From contig NCSJ02000144.1 of the NCBI GenBank assembly GCA_002812745.2, positions 1 through 64,000 on the forward strand: a stretch of 64,000 nucleotides of DNA. The letters are read 5' to 3'. Position numbers and translations under genes: made by a program. Below are positions 1 through 12,377 of this stretch, piece by piece (position 1 is the first letter of the stretch; every line of letters begins with the position of its first letter). This DNA comes from Scytalidium lignicola (Eukaryota > Ascomycota > Leotiomycetes). Below the pieces are notes generated by a model. That model saw only the letters and a list, made by a program, of their open reading frames with translations. It did no database searches and was not told the DNA's origin.

Positions 1-1549
1 CATTAAAATAACAAGATTAAGTAATAAACTAAACTAGGTAAAAATAAGATTATATAAAATCAAAGAAGTTTATAAACTTTTAATGTATAAATTGAAATTA
101 TTAATAACAATTAAGATATATCTTATTTTCTATGTTTTACTTCTTGAATTAACATTTAAGAATACTTAAATACTAATACTAAAAGAAGTTGATTTAGAAA
201 AGGAATATAAAAGTTGAGAAAATCATCAATTATAAGATGTATTATAAAGAAATTATAATATTTAGTCAAATGGATAAAATATTTAAAGAGTAAGAATAGA
301 TAAGAATTTACTTTTAATCTTATAAGTTATAAGGAGTTATTAAAAGCATATTACTAAGCTTATCTTAGAATAGATTTCCAGATAATAAAATCACAAGGTT
401 AAAAAANGAAAGGGTTAACAACAAAGAAAGAAGCCTTACTTAAGTTAATAGAATGTAACTTTTCAGACAACTTCTCTTGCTTTTCTTTCTCTTTTACAGC
501 ATTAAGTTCATCTAGAGTTTTCAAATTATAACAAAACATTTCCTAAGTATACTTCTTCAGAAAGGACTATTACTTCTTCAGATAGGCTAAGTAAACCATT
601 GTCTTTAAAAGAACTTTGTTGGTTTTCTTTTCCTTTTCCACAAGTTAATTGTACTTATGCTTATATGTAAGGAAGAAGGAGGAAGTAGATCCCTTACTAT
701 TATAAGATTACTTACAACAAGAGTACTTATTATAATGATTAGAGTTAAAGTTTATCTTATAAACAAAACTATTCTACTTGTAAAACAAACAAGGTATTAC
801 TTTAAAACTGTATTCATTAATATAGTCACTTAAGGCTGTTTACTCTTGATATTTTCTTAATCTTGTCCTTTCTTTTATATTACTCTCAGAACATTGTTGT
901 TTAAATAGCATATTAGAAAGGAGGAAAGGATTATTAAACAAAAGGAATGTTCAAGGATAACATTTTAGTGTTAAGATAATGTTAAGTATAAAAGAGGATA
1001 ATATTATAAGTTTTACTATAATATATTAATTAGTATAAGCTTAAGGCTTAGTACAAATATATTATACAAAGAGAACTTAACAATTAAATAGTTATATAAT
1101 AAGGACTTAGGACTTAAAGGGTCTAAAGTCCTTTAGCTTAAGATTTGAGGACTTAAGAGTCTGGAGGTTTAATTGTATTTCATTATCTATAAAAGTATAT
1201 TATAAGAACATAAGAGTAAACTCCTTATATTCAACTTAAATATATTACTAGATTTTACCTTTAGCTTAATCACCTGCTTAAGTGTCATATGTTTCCACTA
1301 TCCTTGAACATCTACCTTAACCCTGGCTATCCAATAATCTAGATAGTATAGTTTTGTAACAATTCTATATCTTCTTTCTTAATATTAATATTAAATCTTT
1401 TATAACTTTATTAGACTTAAGATTATAGTCTAATCATCTTAACAAACTATTAATAAGGTTAGTCTTGTTTATTTTATACTTTATCTTAAAGTTATATTTA
1501 ATTAGTTTTTAAATCTAATATATTTATCTTTTATTTGATTTCTCCTTGT

Positions 1550-2650
1550 CTATAAAGTGTTTAAGATTGTCATGATCTGTTTTAATAATTATTATCAATG
1601 AAGTATAAGCTAAATAATGCTTTTATTACTCTAATACTTATATTATAATAAACATCTCTTAGTCAAGAGTATTATATACTTATTGTATAAGATTTAACTT
1701 CTTCAAGTAAAAGGTAATAAAACATTAATTTAACTAGTTCCCTTTAATGATTAACTAAGATAAAATAATATTTATAATAAATCTAGATATATTTATTTTT
1801 AACATTATAAATAGTCTTAAGATATAATGCATAAGAATAAACATTATAACAAAAGCCTTTTTAAGCTTGTTAAACACTTATAATATTAGCTTTTCAAGTT
1901 TGAATATGTTAACTTTTTTACCTTTTTTNCCATTTCTTTTAGAAGATTTAATAAAGGAGTTGTTATTTTTGAATAATGTTTAATAAACTTTTTGTAGAAA
2001 TTAACAAATCATAAAAAAAACCTAGATATCTTTAAAAGAGGTAAGGATTAGTTAGTCTTAAATAATAATAATCTAATTCTCTTCCATCAACATATTATCA
2101 AGAGATATAATATACTTTAAAAACTTTACTTCTTTAATGTAAAAATTATACTTAAATATATTTATGTATAAATAATATTACCTTAAGTACTTAAGTACTT
2201 ATTAAATATACTTTACATACTCCTTTTTAATTTTAAAGAAGATTAGAATGTTATCTAGATAAATTATACAGATAATGTTTACTAGTTTAACTAATACTTT
2301 ATTAATATACTGTTAAAATGTTATTAGTACATTGTATAATTTAAACAGTATAACATAATATTCATAATAGCTATATTATATACAAAAAGCTATCTTTTAC
2401 TCATTACCTTCTTAAATCTGAATTTGATGATAAACATCCTTTAGATCTAGTTTAGTATATATTATTACTTTTCTTAATTAGTTTAAGGTTTCTGAAATTA
2501 ATAGCAAAAGTGTTTAATCTTTGATAATAACCTTATTAAGACCTTTATAATCAATGTAAAGTTGAAATTTATTATCCTTTTTAAGGACAAATAATACTAG
2601 TATATTTACTAGATTGATAGATTGCTAGATCTACCTCTTCTTTAATAAGT
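1550..2650 (-). pseudogene. Ty3/gypsy reverse transcriptase and RNase H remnant
   Basis: Reading the minus strand from about 2650 downward gives recognisable gypsy pol blocks in order. They are LFVLKKDNKFQLYIDYKGLN, then TKLDLKDVYHQIQI, then IICIIYLDNILIFFK at about 2250-2270, the FKDI*VFF block near 2040, and the RNase H tail TDHDNLKHFI at about 1555-1580. The polymerase active-site YLDD reads YLDN (2250-2261), a change produced by one G-to-A transition in the Asp codon. Many in-frame stops and frame jumps make this a dead copy. The assignment rests on motif order and spacing typical of fungal gypsy elements; strand and family are clear, exact ends are not. Confidence 0.85.
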
Positions 2651-4299
2651 TATAAATATACTTCCTTAACATCTTCATTTCCTTTTCTACTAATAAATAA
2701 ACAAGTTTTTATAACAACATTATATTATCAACAAGCTTGATAACATAGTATAAACTGTTAATTCTAAGTATTTTAATTACCTTCTCCTTGTCAAATATAT
2801 TTATAAAGTCTTAATATTACTTTAAGACTATGTCAACTTATTGTTGTTCAAAGTTTAATAAGTCATTAATTTATATTGTTTTAATATATATATAATCTAA
2901 TATATATTCAAAGAAGGCTTTAAATAAAGAAGTATCTTTCTCTTTTTCTAATAACTTTATAAACTACCTTATAAAGTAAATAGTATAATTCCTAGTCTTA
3001 AGGTAATATCTTTATTCTTTCTTTTACTATCATATATCCAAGTTTATACTATCAAGCTATGGATATCCTAAGATAATAGCATATTCATTAATAATAACTG
3101 ATATAAACTAGTACTTCAGAATATAAGCCTTCTTATTTATATCTTTAACCTTAATTAGTATAGTATAAGATTTATAAACATAAATGTTTATCTTATTGAT
3201 TGTTTAAAGTCTTAACTTCTCCTTATTATTATTATTCTATTTATACTTTTATACTAAAGTTAAGGAGATTACATTTTATTTTACTTTGTTATTAATCAAA
3301 ACTTACTTTGTTCTTCATCTCTTTTATTTATCTTGGACCTTAAAAGAGATCATTATATATAGTCATCTTAATTTCTTTATAATACAATAAACCTTGTTAT
3401 CTACTCTTATTATTACTTCTTTTAAAAATGTAAGAACAAAGAGAATCTTAAGTATTTATCAGAATATTATAAAAAGCCTCTTCTTTTTATTATCTAACAA
3501 GGTTAAAGTTATAAGCTTCTTTGGATGTTAGCATTTCTTTAATTTGTTATAAGTATGTTTTTATTAAAAGGTTAATTAGAATTCTAATTCTAGTTATTAA
3601 GGCAGTTTAGTAAAGTATAACTTAACTAGTTATAGTTATAACATTAGATTCTGCTATTATAAATATTATAACAATCTTTAATATAATGCTTTAACTTCTT
3701 ATAATTATAATATTCAACTTTATTAAAGTTTTTAAGCTTTATAATGTTAATACTAATTAATAACATTGTATATACTAATTCTGTTTAGTCTTGATATAAG
3801 ATATTCAAGTTCTGCTTAAATAACTTACTTTATCATTTTTTNCTTTAACTTATTATGTTAAGGTTTTTGAAAGTTTACAATAATATTATTATATTTGATC
3901 TTTTGTCCTTAATTTGCTTTATTAAGTTATAAACATTTTACTAACATAACCATTTTATTATATATTGTTGATAAGACATTATAATTTATAATTTTTACTT
4001 TTAACTTAAGTATTATTTTTACTAATAATATATCTTATTTCTTCTTATTACTTATGTTAAGAAGTTATACCTTAAGGTTATTAAGATACTTTACAAAAGA
4101 CTAAATTAACTAACTTAACTATTGTTAAGCCTAGTTATACTAGTTTTAAACCTTAATCCTTTTATTACCTTTGTCTTCTAATAAAGATAATAAGATCTCC
4201 TTGAATCTTTCTTATATAATAATACTTACTGATTTTACTTCTTATACTTATTATTATTTCATCTTCAAGATATTGTCAAGATATAACATAACATAAAAG

Positions 4300-4890
4300 A
4301 TCTTAATATTATTTCTCTTGTATAATTCTAAGAATTCAGCAAATTCAAATTTACATTCATATACAAAGTCATTATACTCCTTCATCATTTTCCTTGTAAA
4401 CTACTTTAATAAAAGTGTATACTTATACTTTATACTCTGGATTATAAGTCATTATAATAATAGTTTTAACAATACTTCATTAGTATATTGCTTTTATAAT
4501 ATATTCTTTATTAAGGAATCTTCTTATAATAAGATTTACATCTTTATTAAGAAGTCTCTTTATAGTAGAATTAATGTCTTTATAAGTGTATTATTATATT
4601 GAAGTAGTCTTTCCTTTCTTTATTATAATATGTTAATCTCTAGATCTAACTCTTTTATCTATCTTTGTACTTTNATCCCTTTGTTCATTTATATACTTTA
4701 ATTTAGTGTTTTCTTGTTGAAGAGCCTTGATATAATGCATTTATTACTTAAGTAACTTATTCTGAGAAAGTAATAAATTGTCTTTAAAAACCTTTAATTC
4801 CTTTACTTACTACTTTTCTTCAATCAATTCTTTAACCAAATCGTTTAATGGTATAAATATAATTTCTGCATGTATGATTCTTAGGTTTGT
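4300..4890 (-). pseudogene. Probable gag remnant of the gypsy element
   Basis: Just inside the candidate LTR the minus strand reads MTNLRIIHAEIIFIPLNDLV, followed by a Lys/Glu/Gln-rich, heptad-like stretch interrupted by stops and one N at 4674. This is where gag should lie, and charged coiled-coil-like character is usual for fungal gypsy gag. I see no zinc knuckle, so the call depends on position between the LTR and pol. Confidence 0.4.
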
Positions 4891-4949
4891 CATTATCATA
4901 ATACTTTTATTCTAACTAAGCTTAACATTAACCCTCCTCATTATTCTCT

Positions 4950-5292
4950 GCCCTTCAACAGTCTTAGAAGGTATTGTCAAACAACTTGACTAACTTATTA
5001 TTATCCTCTGATTATAACAGACTGTTACTCAAATAAGAAGAATTAGAATATTATAGACTGAGTCCAAGGTGAAGATAGTAAATCACAATCGAGGAGGCAA
5101 TAACACCAACAATTAAGCTTATTCTATTCTCCAAACTAATTCCTGAAGAATCCAAATCATAATGACTGCTTGGGTTACCCTTATATATGTCAAGTCTTGT
5201 ACACTCTTAAAGCAAGCCCTTATCTTAATACTCTGTTCATGTGCCTAGCATACCACGTGCACTTCCCAGGCTTTGCAATCCGGGCTCTAACA
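4950..5292 (-). repeat. Candidate 5' LTR of the gypsy element
   Basis: Read on the minus strand, the block starts TGTTAGAGCCCGGATTG at 5292. It is markedly less AT-rich than its surroundings and carries a TATA-like ATATATAAGG (about 5181-5192). It ends before the gag-like reading. A TG start upstream of gag is what an LTR should show. The inner end is not defined, and the second LTR that would confirm it is outside the window. Confidence 0.4.
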
Positions 5293-6490
5293 CTTATTAA
5301 TAGACTAATAGTAAAAGGTTATGTATAAGAGTATAATATATATTAATATAATATTATGTCTTTTTCTTAATTATAAATATATAAAGATATAGTTGAAATT
5401 TGTTAATACAATATAATAAAAGAGAATTTTTATGTTTTAAGTTTATAATTATTTTATTCAACATTAATTATAAAAGAAATATATTCTTTATTGTTTTATC
5501 TAATTAGAATATTTACTTTAAGATTCTAGTTAATTTTATTAATCTTTTATAAATGTATAAGATATCATAATTATTATTATTAACAATTATTTAGATAACT
5601 ATGTTTTAATCATTAAGGCATTGCTTAATATTAATTATTATTACTTTTTTGGAATTTTTAGAAGAGGAGTATAAAAATGTTAAATTATAAATTAGTTTAC
5701 TTTCTTGTTTAATTATCAAACAAAATGTTAAAGTTTGTGTTAAGAAGGATATGACATGGGATGAGTGGAGTGTCGTCTGCTATGCCCAGGGTTGGCAATT
5801 AATTTTTTAGTATTTAGTTGGTTTTTACTTTATTTTTACTTTAATATTATAGTTTAATTTTGGCTCATCCGGCCCCCTTGCCACCAAGTCGCATCCGATT
5901 AACGCCGCGGCGATAAAACAAAAACCTGGGGACCTGGGGTTCGGCAATGGTGATCGGCACGGCACAGCACAGTACGACAGGCACAGCTACATTTGACACT
6001 AATGGTGTTTGGTTTCTCTTTAATTATCACTCAATTTTGCTAATTGAAATTAGAGAGGTGTAGTCTTTTAGAGAGGTCAAGACATCACTCTCGACCAGTA
6101 GCATGAACTCGCATCCCATTATGGTATTGTAAGTGCTGTGGCTCTCAATTGTTTTGTGCCATATATTTATAACATTCAAGCAAGATAGATCTATTGAATC
6201 ATGTCTATCTAAATCCTTTTACTAGCAAAGGGACCTCTCCTACTCTTCCTCCATCACAAAGAGATCTATTTACTACAGATAAGTCCTAAAGCAATTTTGT
6301 CGTCTTTAACAGAATTAAGGTCTTGCATGATTTCCTCAATCCACTTCCACAATCTATGGTCTGCTACAAAGCTTTGGCTCAATCCTGAAACCATGGTAAT
6401 CTTTCTCGCTATTGCATATCTTTCAATGCCTATCAACTTAGCATCATATTCATTAACAGCTTGCGTCTGACCGATACGAGCAAAGTAACC
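5293..6490. other. Gene-free stretch between retroelement and first gene
   Basis: Positions 5293-5740 are AT-rich and may still belong to degraded repeat. From about 5745 base composition returns to normal, with a GC-rich patch near 5870-5990. I see no convincing coding frame, RNA gene or repeat; 6310-6480 would be the 3' flank of the kinase-like gene on the minus strand. Confidence 0.5.
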
Positions 6491-7929
6491 TTACTCTTGC
6501 TTTAAAATCTCAGGTTCATATTCTTCTTCATCCGCAATTTCTTTACCAAGTTCGACCAAATAATCTTCCTTTTGTGCGGTTTTGAAGAGTGTTGGTATAT
6601 TTATATCTTCCTGTGGCTTGTGTATTGACAAGAATAGCTCCTTGAAATAACCATAATCTTGCAAGCCATCAAGGAGCACTAATCGTGAAAAGAGCCAAGC
6701 TCTTCGAGCGTGTTCCCATAATTCAGGTGTAATCACTCGGCCACTTCCACAATGCTCAGTGAAGCCTGCCTTAAAGGCTGAATCGAGTGTTATGTCAGTG
6801 TCATCACGAGGGTGTGGCATGCTTGGGGTTATAAGACATGTTGAAACAGGAACAGTAGAAGCAAATGCCCAATCAATAATACAAATAATATTAAAGTCGT
6901 CATTAACAAAAATATTACCAGTACTAAGATCTGGATGACAAAGAGGAAAACCATCATTCAAACCTGCTAATGTTGTAAATGATTTCCCACTAATATTTAA
7001 GATCATTTGCTTCAAAAATTGCCCGACGGTACAATAGTCTAACCTGTTCTTCCCACTATCAATCTTCGCACCAACCTGGACAAAATCTTGCCATCGATTC
7101 GTGGCTAATTTCCTGCTCAAAGGTGTTTCAAAATCCTTATGTATTGGAATTGGTGCAAAAAAGACATTATGCTGTAGCCTGAGCGCTTGAACATGTAGAA
7201 GAAATGCTAAAATCAGCGCTTCATAATAGTCGTTGTCGTGTTCAAATGGGCCTCGTGACATTTCATCCCATAAAGTATGTCGATCGTGAAAGATAAATGC
7301 AGGAGAAAAGCAGTCTCCTACGTGGTATTCTCCAGCTTCTTGACAAAGTGAACCTATCTTATCAAAACGGAGATCTAACAGTTGTGAAGTTATTTTCCCA
7401 AGTTGTCGCATGATTTTTTCTTTTTGCGTTTGAGTAAGTTGAGGGCGTGGTTTGATAAGAGTGCTCTCTTTCCCTACTGGAAAAAAGTCCCACCTAAACT
7501 CTTGAAGTTGAGTTCCAGGAGCCTTACTCATCAAAATATAAGGAATACCAATATCATTAGACTTGGTAGAACTTTGCTTTCATTAGTATAAATTACTTTA
7601 TATTTTTAGCTATGAACTAACCTGTAATCAAATATATCTGGAACAGGTATGGGGCTGTTTAGCTTGATATATTTCATAGTTGCAACCTCGCTTTTAAGCA
7701 TTCTCCCTGCGATGTCTAAGGAAATATCATATTCAGAAGTTGTTGGAGAGCGGAAAACCCATTCTACGTCATCTTCAAACGAAAGGAAGATAACCCAGTT
7801 TAAGCTTCCGCTGCGTGGCCGCTGAGACAAATCGCAAGAACATGCTACATTTCGAATCTGGCTTGCGCGCTTGAGAAGGGCAGGTAGATTGAATTTTGCA
7901 TGCCACGGAACTGGCAATTGTGCTGCCAT
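6491..7929 (-). CDS. Aminoglycoside phosphotransferase (APH) / protein-kinase-fold protein
   Basis: Two exons, 7929-7622 and 7571-6491, with a 50-bp intron (GTTAGT..AAAG) give 462 residues. The N-terminal lobe has the VPDIFDYSSTKSNDIGIPYI segment typical of fungal APH-family proteins. The C-terminal lobe has the catalytic Brenner-type motif CHPDLSTGNIFVN followed by IICIIDWAFAS, in which the HxD..N and the metal-binding Asp of IDW are intact. The family (PF01636) is greatly expanded in filamentous fungi; most members have no known substrate and should not be read as antibiotic-resistance genes. The start is the first ATG of an open frame. It is the first intact gene beside the RIP-degraded region. 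Family confidence is high, function unknown. Confidence 0.85.
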
Positions 7930-8382
7930 TATGAGTATGACAGGGATCGAGGAATTGAGTATCAGTGCTCCCCAGTACTGTGAAGTGATAAAACGTAGAA
8001 TTACCAGTTAGATTGGTCGCTTAAAAGTTTATTCCGAAGAATTAAGAACGCAAGACTGTTAAAATGCTATAGATAAGGAGGTGGGGGTATTTCTGACTTT
8101 TCGTAATATTATTAAAAGCAGGTGTCTAAACAAGCGGTGGGCTCGCTGGTAGGTGTGACAGTGCTTTTCGCGCGCGGTTCTTATGCTGTTAGTGTTTTTG
8201 TGTGTGTTTTCAAAACGTCTATCAGGTACTATCAAAGGTTTCTAACTTAATAACTTACCACATAAGCGCAAGTTGTTGAAACCGGAAAGTCTTACACTGT
8301 AGATGTTGCAATTGAAGCAAGTCTCCTGGAGAGCTCACGAGCAAACTGTGTCGGTGATTCTGCTGTTGCCTATACAGCTAGA

Positions 8383-9746
8383 TCAATGAGTGTTCCAAAG
8401 ATAAATAGATTTCGAGGTAAAACTTACGTTATAATCCCATTCATCCCATTCATCCGATTTCTCTTCATCAAAAACGGCGTATGGATTATAATCGTCGGGG
8501 TCATCGGAATTATATGTGTAATTAATCAATTCGGCACCGCCACTTAAAGCCGTAAACCGATGGAGGACCCATTGCATGTCGAGAATATCCATGCTTGGTA
8601 ATGGCTTCTTTACTGGATCTTCTGTTTTGAAGAAAATAACCTCCCCCGAATGTAACGGCTTCTCTGATTCATTATTAAAAAGCTTGACATTGTTAATGCC
8701 ATTAAGATGGGATGGGAGTTCAGGGACATTCACTATCGAAACCGACTTGGAACCCTCATATTTGCGTAGCCAGAATAGCTTTACTTTCATCACTTCCTTG
8801 TCCTCCGAAACTTCGATGGGCTTCAGAGTAAAGTACGCTCTTCTCCAATAGGCGTAGGCGTTGGGGCACATTGTCATGAGGTTTTCGCAAACCTCGGTTC
8901 TCTTTTCCGTGAAAAGAGCATTCTGCCACCGAGCAATTCGTTCTCTGACCAAAAGAACCTTAAGGCCCACCAGAACATGTCTCGCACCGTGTAGCTGTAC
9001 ATAGAGAAAGGGTAAATGTGTGCGATCTCCAACGGTTGACCGGCCGAAGTCAGCACGCACAACTGCTTATCTCGTGATGCTACCTAAATGCGCATGAGCA
9101 AGTCAAGTAAAACTTAGCCTGGAACAGCCAGCCATAGACTTACTAATCTTTTTACAGACTCCAACCGTTTAGGGGTTGAAGCGCCAGACACGTTCGAGCC
9201 TTGCTGAACACCTGCACCGCTGCCCAGATCAGTGGAGGAGCCTGTTCGCTGATGCTTCTTAGCCGGCGGGCTGCCTATCTCGCCCAACGAGGCGCTGTGC
9301 TTGTGCGAGGAGCGTGGTTGGGGCGAGGATCCAAGAGAAGCGTCGAGGGCACCAGGAGACGACTGCAGGGTCGGAGTGTGTGAAGCGCTTGGAGTACCTG
9401 GAGTTGGAGAACCTGGATCAAGTACCGACGCATCGCCATGATTCCGCCGCATCCCTAGTAGAAGGTCATAAGGTTAGTACTGAGCTCTCATGATGATGTG
9501 GCCGTTCGAGGGAAGTTTACATGGCTTAATGATATAGTCTATCATCGCTGCGGGATTGGAGAACAGTAGGAGCAGCGGCCCATTGTTCTCGACCTCTCGC
9601 ACCGTCACACGGAGCACGTCCAGGTCACTCAACCAAATGCCAACCCGGATATTTGGGGGCACGCACTCTATCGCAAGTAATTGCTGCAACTTCTCCACCA
9701 GGGCTATACGCTCAACGTTGCCGAATTCTTCTGCGGGGCCGTCCAT
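8383..9746 (-). pseudogene. HNH-endonuclease-domain protein, apparently broken
   Basis: The minus strand encodes a fungal HNH protein in pieces. An N-terminal part starts at ATG 9746 (MDGPAEEFGNVERIALVEKL). A Ser/Pro-rich linker follows (9452-9144), then a clean 60-bp intron (9143-9084), then the HNH core CVLTSAGQPLEIAHIYPFSM and the family-typical ARWQNALF..NLMTMCPNAYAYWRRAYFTLKP. Two defects break it. A TAA at 9474-9476 is in frame between the first two parts. A one-base loss near 8945 separates ..RFFWSEN from ERIARWQ.., with no room for an intron. A GTAAGT donor directly after ..WDEWDYN (near 8425) suggests one more 3' exon below 8383. Either a real pseudogene or two assembly errors; the first is more likely because neither site is a homopolymer. 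Confidence 0.7.
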
Positions 9747-9776
9747 TTTGCGAGGTTTGGAGAAAGAGGAAATCAC

Positions 9777-10495
9777 GTGGAGTAATGGAGATGGTAATTA
9801 ATTGAGAAAGTGAGCGATGGGCCGCAGGCAACGATGTCTTCAGTAGCTATTTAGCTTCAGTGAGAAGGATAGTTAGTTACATCATGACAAAAGTATTCGT
9901 TAGTTTAGACTGGCTAGTACGGACGGTACGAATATTCTGTCATAGTTACGTACCAACAGTTGTAGGCCTAACAAGCAATTAAGTCCCAGTGCCATACATT
10001 TTTCTTGTTTTTGTCGTAGCCTAATAGCCTAATATTTGCGCTCTGAGTACAGTAGTACTAGACTGAGTGAATGAAAAAAAAAGGTCGCTCCCTGTACCTT
10101 AAATTTTATACCAATTCTATTAGTATATATGATATAAATTTTATTTTAATTAATATATTTTTAAGTTGTATTGAACATATGCTAATTTCAATAAATTTGC
10201 TATTATACATGTTTTAAAATAATTATCTCAACTTAGCATGAAGTTTGGCTAACGTTGGAGCAGATAATAGTTTTTAACCCATTAATTTAAACCACAAGAC
10301 AAATTCACGGCAATTTTGGAACAGATTCAAGCACAGCCATTGTAAATCATGTTTTTACATTAAAGAGTTCTCTAAAACTTTTCACCCGACTAATCACAAG
10401 TCTATAGATATAGAGGCAGAAAAAGAATCTATCTACAGGCGTTCAAGACACCCACATATACATAATACACGTACATACACATGTCCTCCCTTTAA
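9777..10495. other. Intergenic stretch, AT-rich in the middle
   Basis: The 5' flank of the HNH locus and 3' flank of the oxidase gene. Positions 10090-10250 are AT-rich without a readable coding frame. No RNA gene or repeat was recognised. Confidence 0.4.
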
Positions 10496-12377
10496 TCAAG
10501 CTTTACACATCCTCCCATTTTCTGCGACGTTCCAGTACGTGCTTCCCACGCTGTCAATCGCATAGAAGAAATAAGATGGATCCCAAGTATTCTTGATCTT
10601 CAGCAACTTGGCATAATTGCTTCCGAAGAACGCATCCTCAAAATTTGGCTGTCGGAAATCCGCCTCATTCATATATGCTCCGCTGTTAGGTGTAACGGCC
10701 TCAATCTGAGGCATGATCTGCTCCGTCATTAGATCTTGTAAGGCGAGCATCTCGGACCATGGCGCGGTGAAGTTCCATGGCGTGGTTAAGGTGGCATGGA
10801 CGAGGGTGTTGCGCCACGCGGGCAAGACTGCGTTGGATATACTATGAGTGGTGGCTGGGGAAGATACGTTTAGGCCGACGCCGATGAAGGTGACACCTGC
10901 TTCGGTGATGTTACGGACGACATTAGAATAGGCAGTGAGATTCTTGGAGACAGTGTCACGGGGGATGAGACGACCACCGTATTGGGCGATGCCGACCTGG
11001 ATATTACCGTAAGGCAAGGGGCCAAAATAGGTGTTGTAGTGGTCCTGGTATGTTGCTGACTGGTTATAGGAGCTGGTGTAGTTGATGTTGAGTGCCTTGA
11101 GGGAGGATTCAAAGTCTGCCATGATAGTTTTCATTTGTACGGTGGTCTTGCCGTAGCCGTTTGCTGGTGAAATTTGGAAGAAGGTGTTTGTGAAGTAGTA
11201 GACCACGACGAGCCCCGCGTCCACCATTGCTGTGAGATGAGAATGAAAGGCTTCGATACCGGCATAGAAACTGTCTAGCTGGTTATCCGCGGCGAGGAAC
11301 TGCATGGTCATTCCACCAACGATGTTGTCTGGGTATACTTTTGCTGTCATGGAGACGACTACGCCGTAAGTTCCTCCACCACCACCACTGAGTGCCCAAT
11401 ACAGGTCTGAGTTCTGGGTTCGGGAGGCTGTCACCAACTGTCCTTGGGCGGTGACGACCTCAAATGAGAGTGTTTGATCTGCGCCGAGACCGAATGAAGT
11501 GCTGAGAGCTGAGTGCCCCCCACCTTGCGTGTAGCCACCTGCAACACCAACAGTAGGACATTCACCTCCGATCTGAACCAGTCCCTGAGCTGCGGCAGCC
11601 TCGATGGCTTCGAAACCTTGCACGCCTGCACCCATCTTGATGGCCTTGCCTTTGTAATAAGGGTCTGACCATTCCACGAACTCGATATCCTTTAGGTAGT
11701 GAGTCCAGATGGATAAGGCTCCGGCACCGGTGGATTTTCCATTGTAACTTGAAATAATTGTTAACTAATCAATTCTGCAAGAGGCAAAGAGGTGAAGAAT
11801 TCACTTACTCATGACCGGTGTTTCGGATGACAAAACGAATATTGGACAATTGAGCAAAGAGAACAGCGAACTGAACATCTTCGGCTGAGGTCACATTGAC
11901 AGCATAATCCACGTAGTTTCCCAGCAAGCAACTCTGCGACTCGGGAGTGAAGAAGTCACAGCTCTGGTTGGCAAAGAAAGGAGCCATGATTGAGGAGGAG
12001 GATGCCATGCTGAAATGCCATGTTTAGTATCTTGTATTCACAGTAAAAAGTATACATAGTAGTAAAAAGCAAACACATGGGGAAACACTCCAGAAAACTC
12101 ACTGGAACTGCGGATTATGAACCTGACTCTGCAAATACGCGCACTCGGTCGCATTGTACGTTGGATCGTGACATGGCGAGCCAACTGGTACTGTGGCGAT
12201 GAGACGTCCGCCGACGGTGGCATTCAGGATATCCCACGCAATGGGTGAAGGCCAACACGCATCACCAGGCATGCATTTGCAGTTGTTGAAGGGAAAATAG
12301 CTCGAGTCAACAGCACTAACAACAACAGGCAGAGCAGCCAGCAGAGCTGCAGCCCCAGTGCACAGGAAGAGCTTCAT
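10496..12377 (-). CDS. Secreted FAD-linked oxidoreductase (berberine bridge enzyme-like)
   Basis: Three exons, 12377-12103, 12009-11809 and 11747-10496, joined in phase, give 575 residues. The N-terminus is a clear signal peptide (MKLFLCTGAAALLAALPVVV), so the protein is probably secreted. The FAD-binding PCMH domain shows SIMAPFFANQSCDFF, the RNTGHD segment where the family usually carries its flavin-linked His, and GGECPTVGVAGGYTQGGGHS. The C-terminus has the BBE domain NEADFRQPNFEDAFFGSNYA. Relatives oxidise sugars, alkaloid-like compounds or phenolics, many in secondary-metabolite clusters; the substrate cannot be read from sequence. Exon 3 starts TTACAATGG, restoring GHDYNGKST across the junction, which supports the splice model. 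No obvious defect. Confidence 0.9.

Larger units (their letters stand above)
1..5292 (-). mobile_element. RIP-degraded Ty3/gypsy LTR retrotransposon, truncated at the window edge
   Basis: The first 5.3 kb is extremely AT-rich and has no long open reading frame. On the minus strand it still reads as a Ty3/gypsy element in the order candidate LTR, gag-like stretch, then reverse transcriptase and RNase H toward lower coordinates. Stop codons sit mainly where Gln or Trp codons are expected, which fits C-to-T and G-to-A transitions. The integrase part and the 3' LTR should lie toward or beyond position 1; I could not read them confidently. The single Ns at 406, 1929 and 3842 are next to homopolymer runs. 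The 94-codon open frame at 4318-4602 is chance in AT-rich sequence. Confidence 0.8.

Noticed and set aside
4318..4602. 94-codon open frame
   Set aside because: Composed almost entirely of AT-rich codons, lies antisense in the gypsy remnant, and has no domain.
8383..9746. A 26-bp intron (GTACTA..CTAG) to remove the in-frame stop of the HNH gene
   Set aside because: Too short for splicing here, and its removal would shift the frame.
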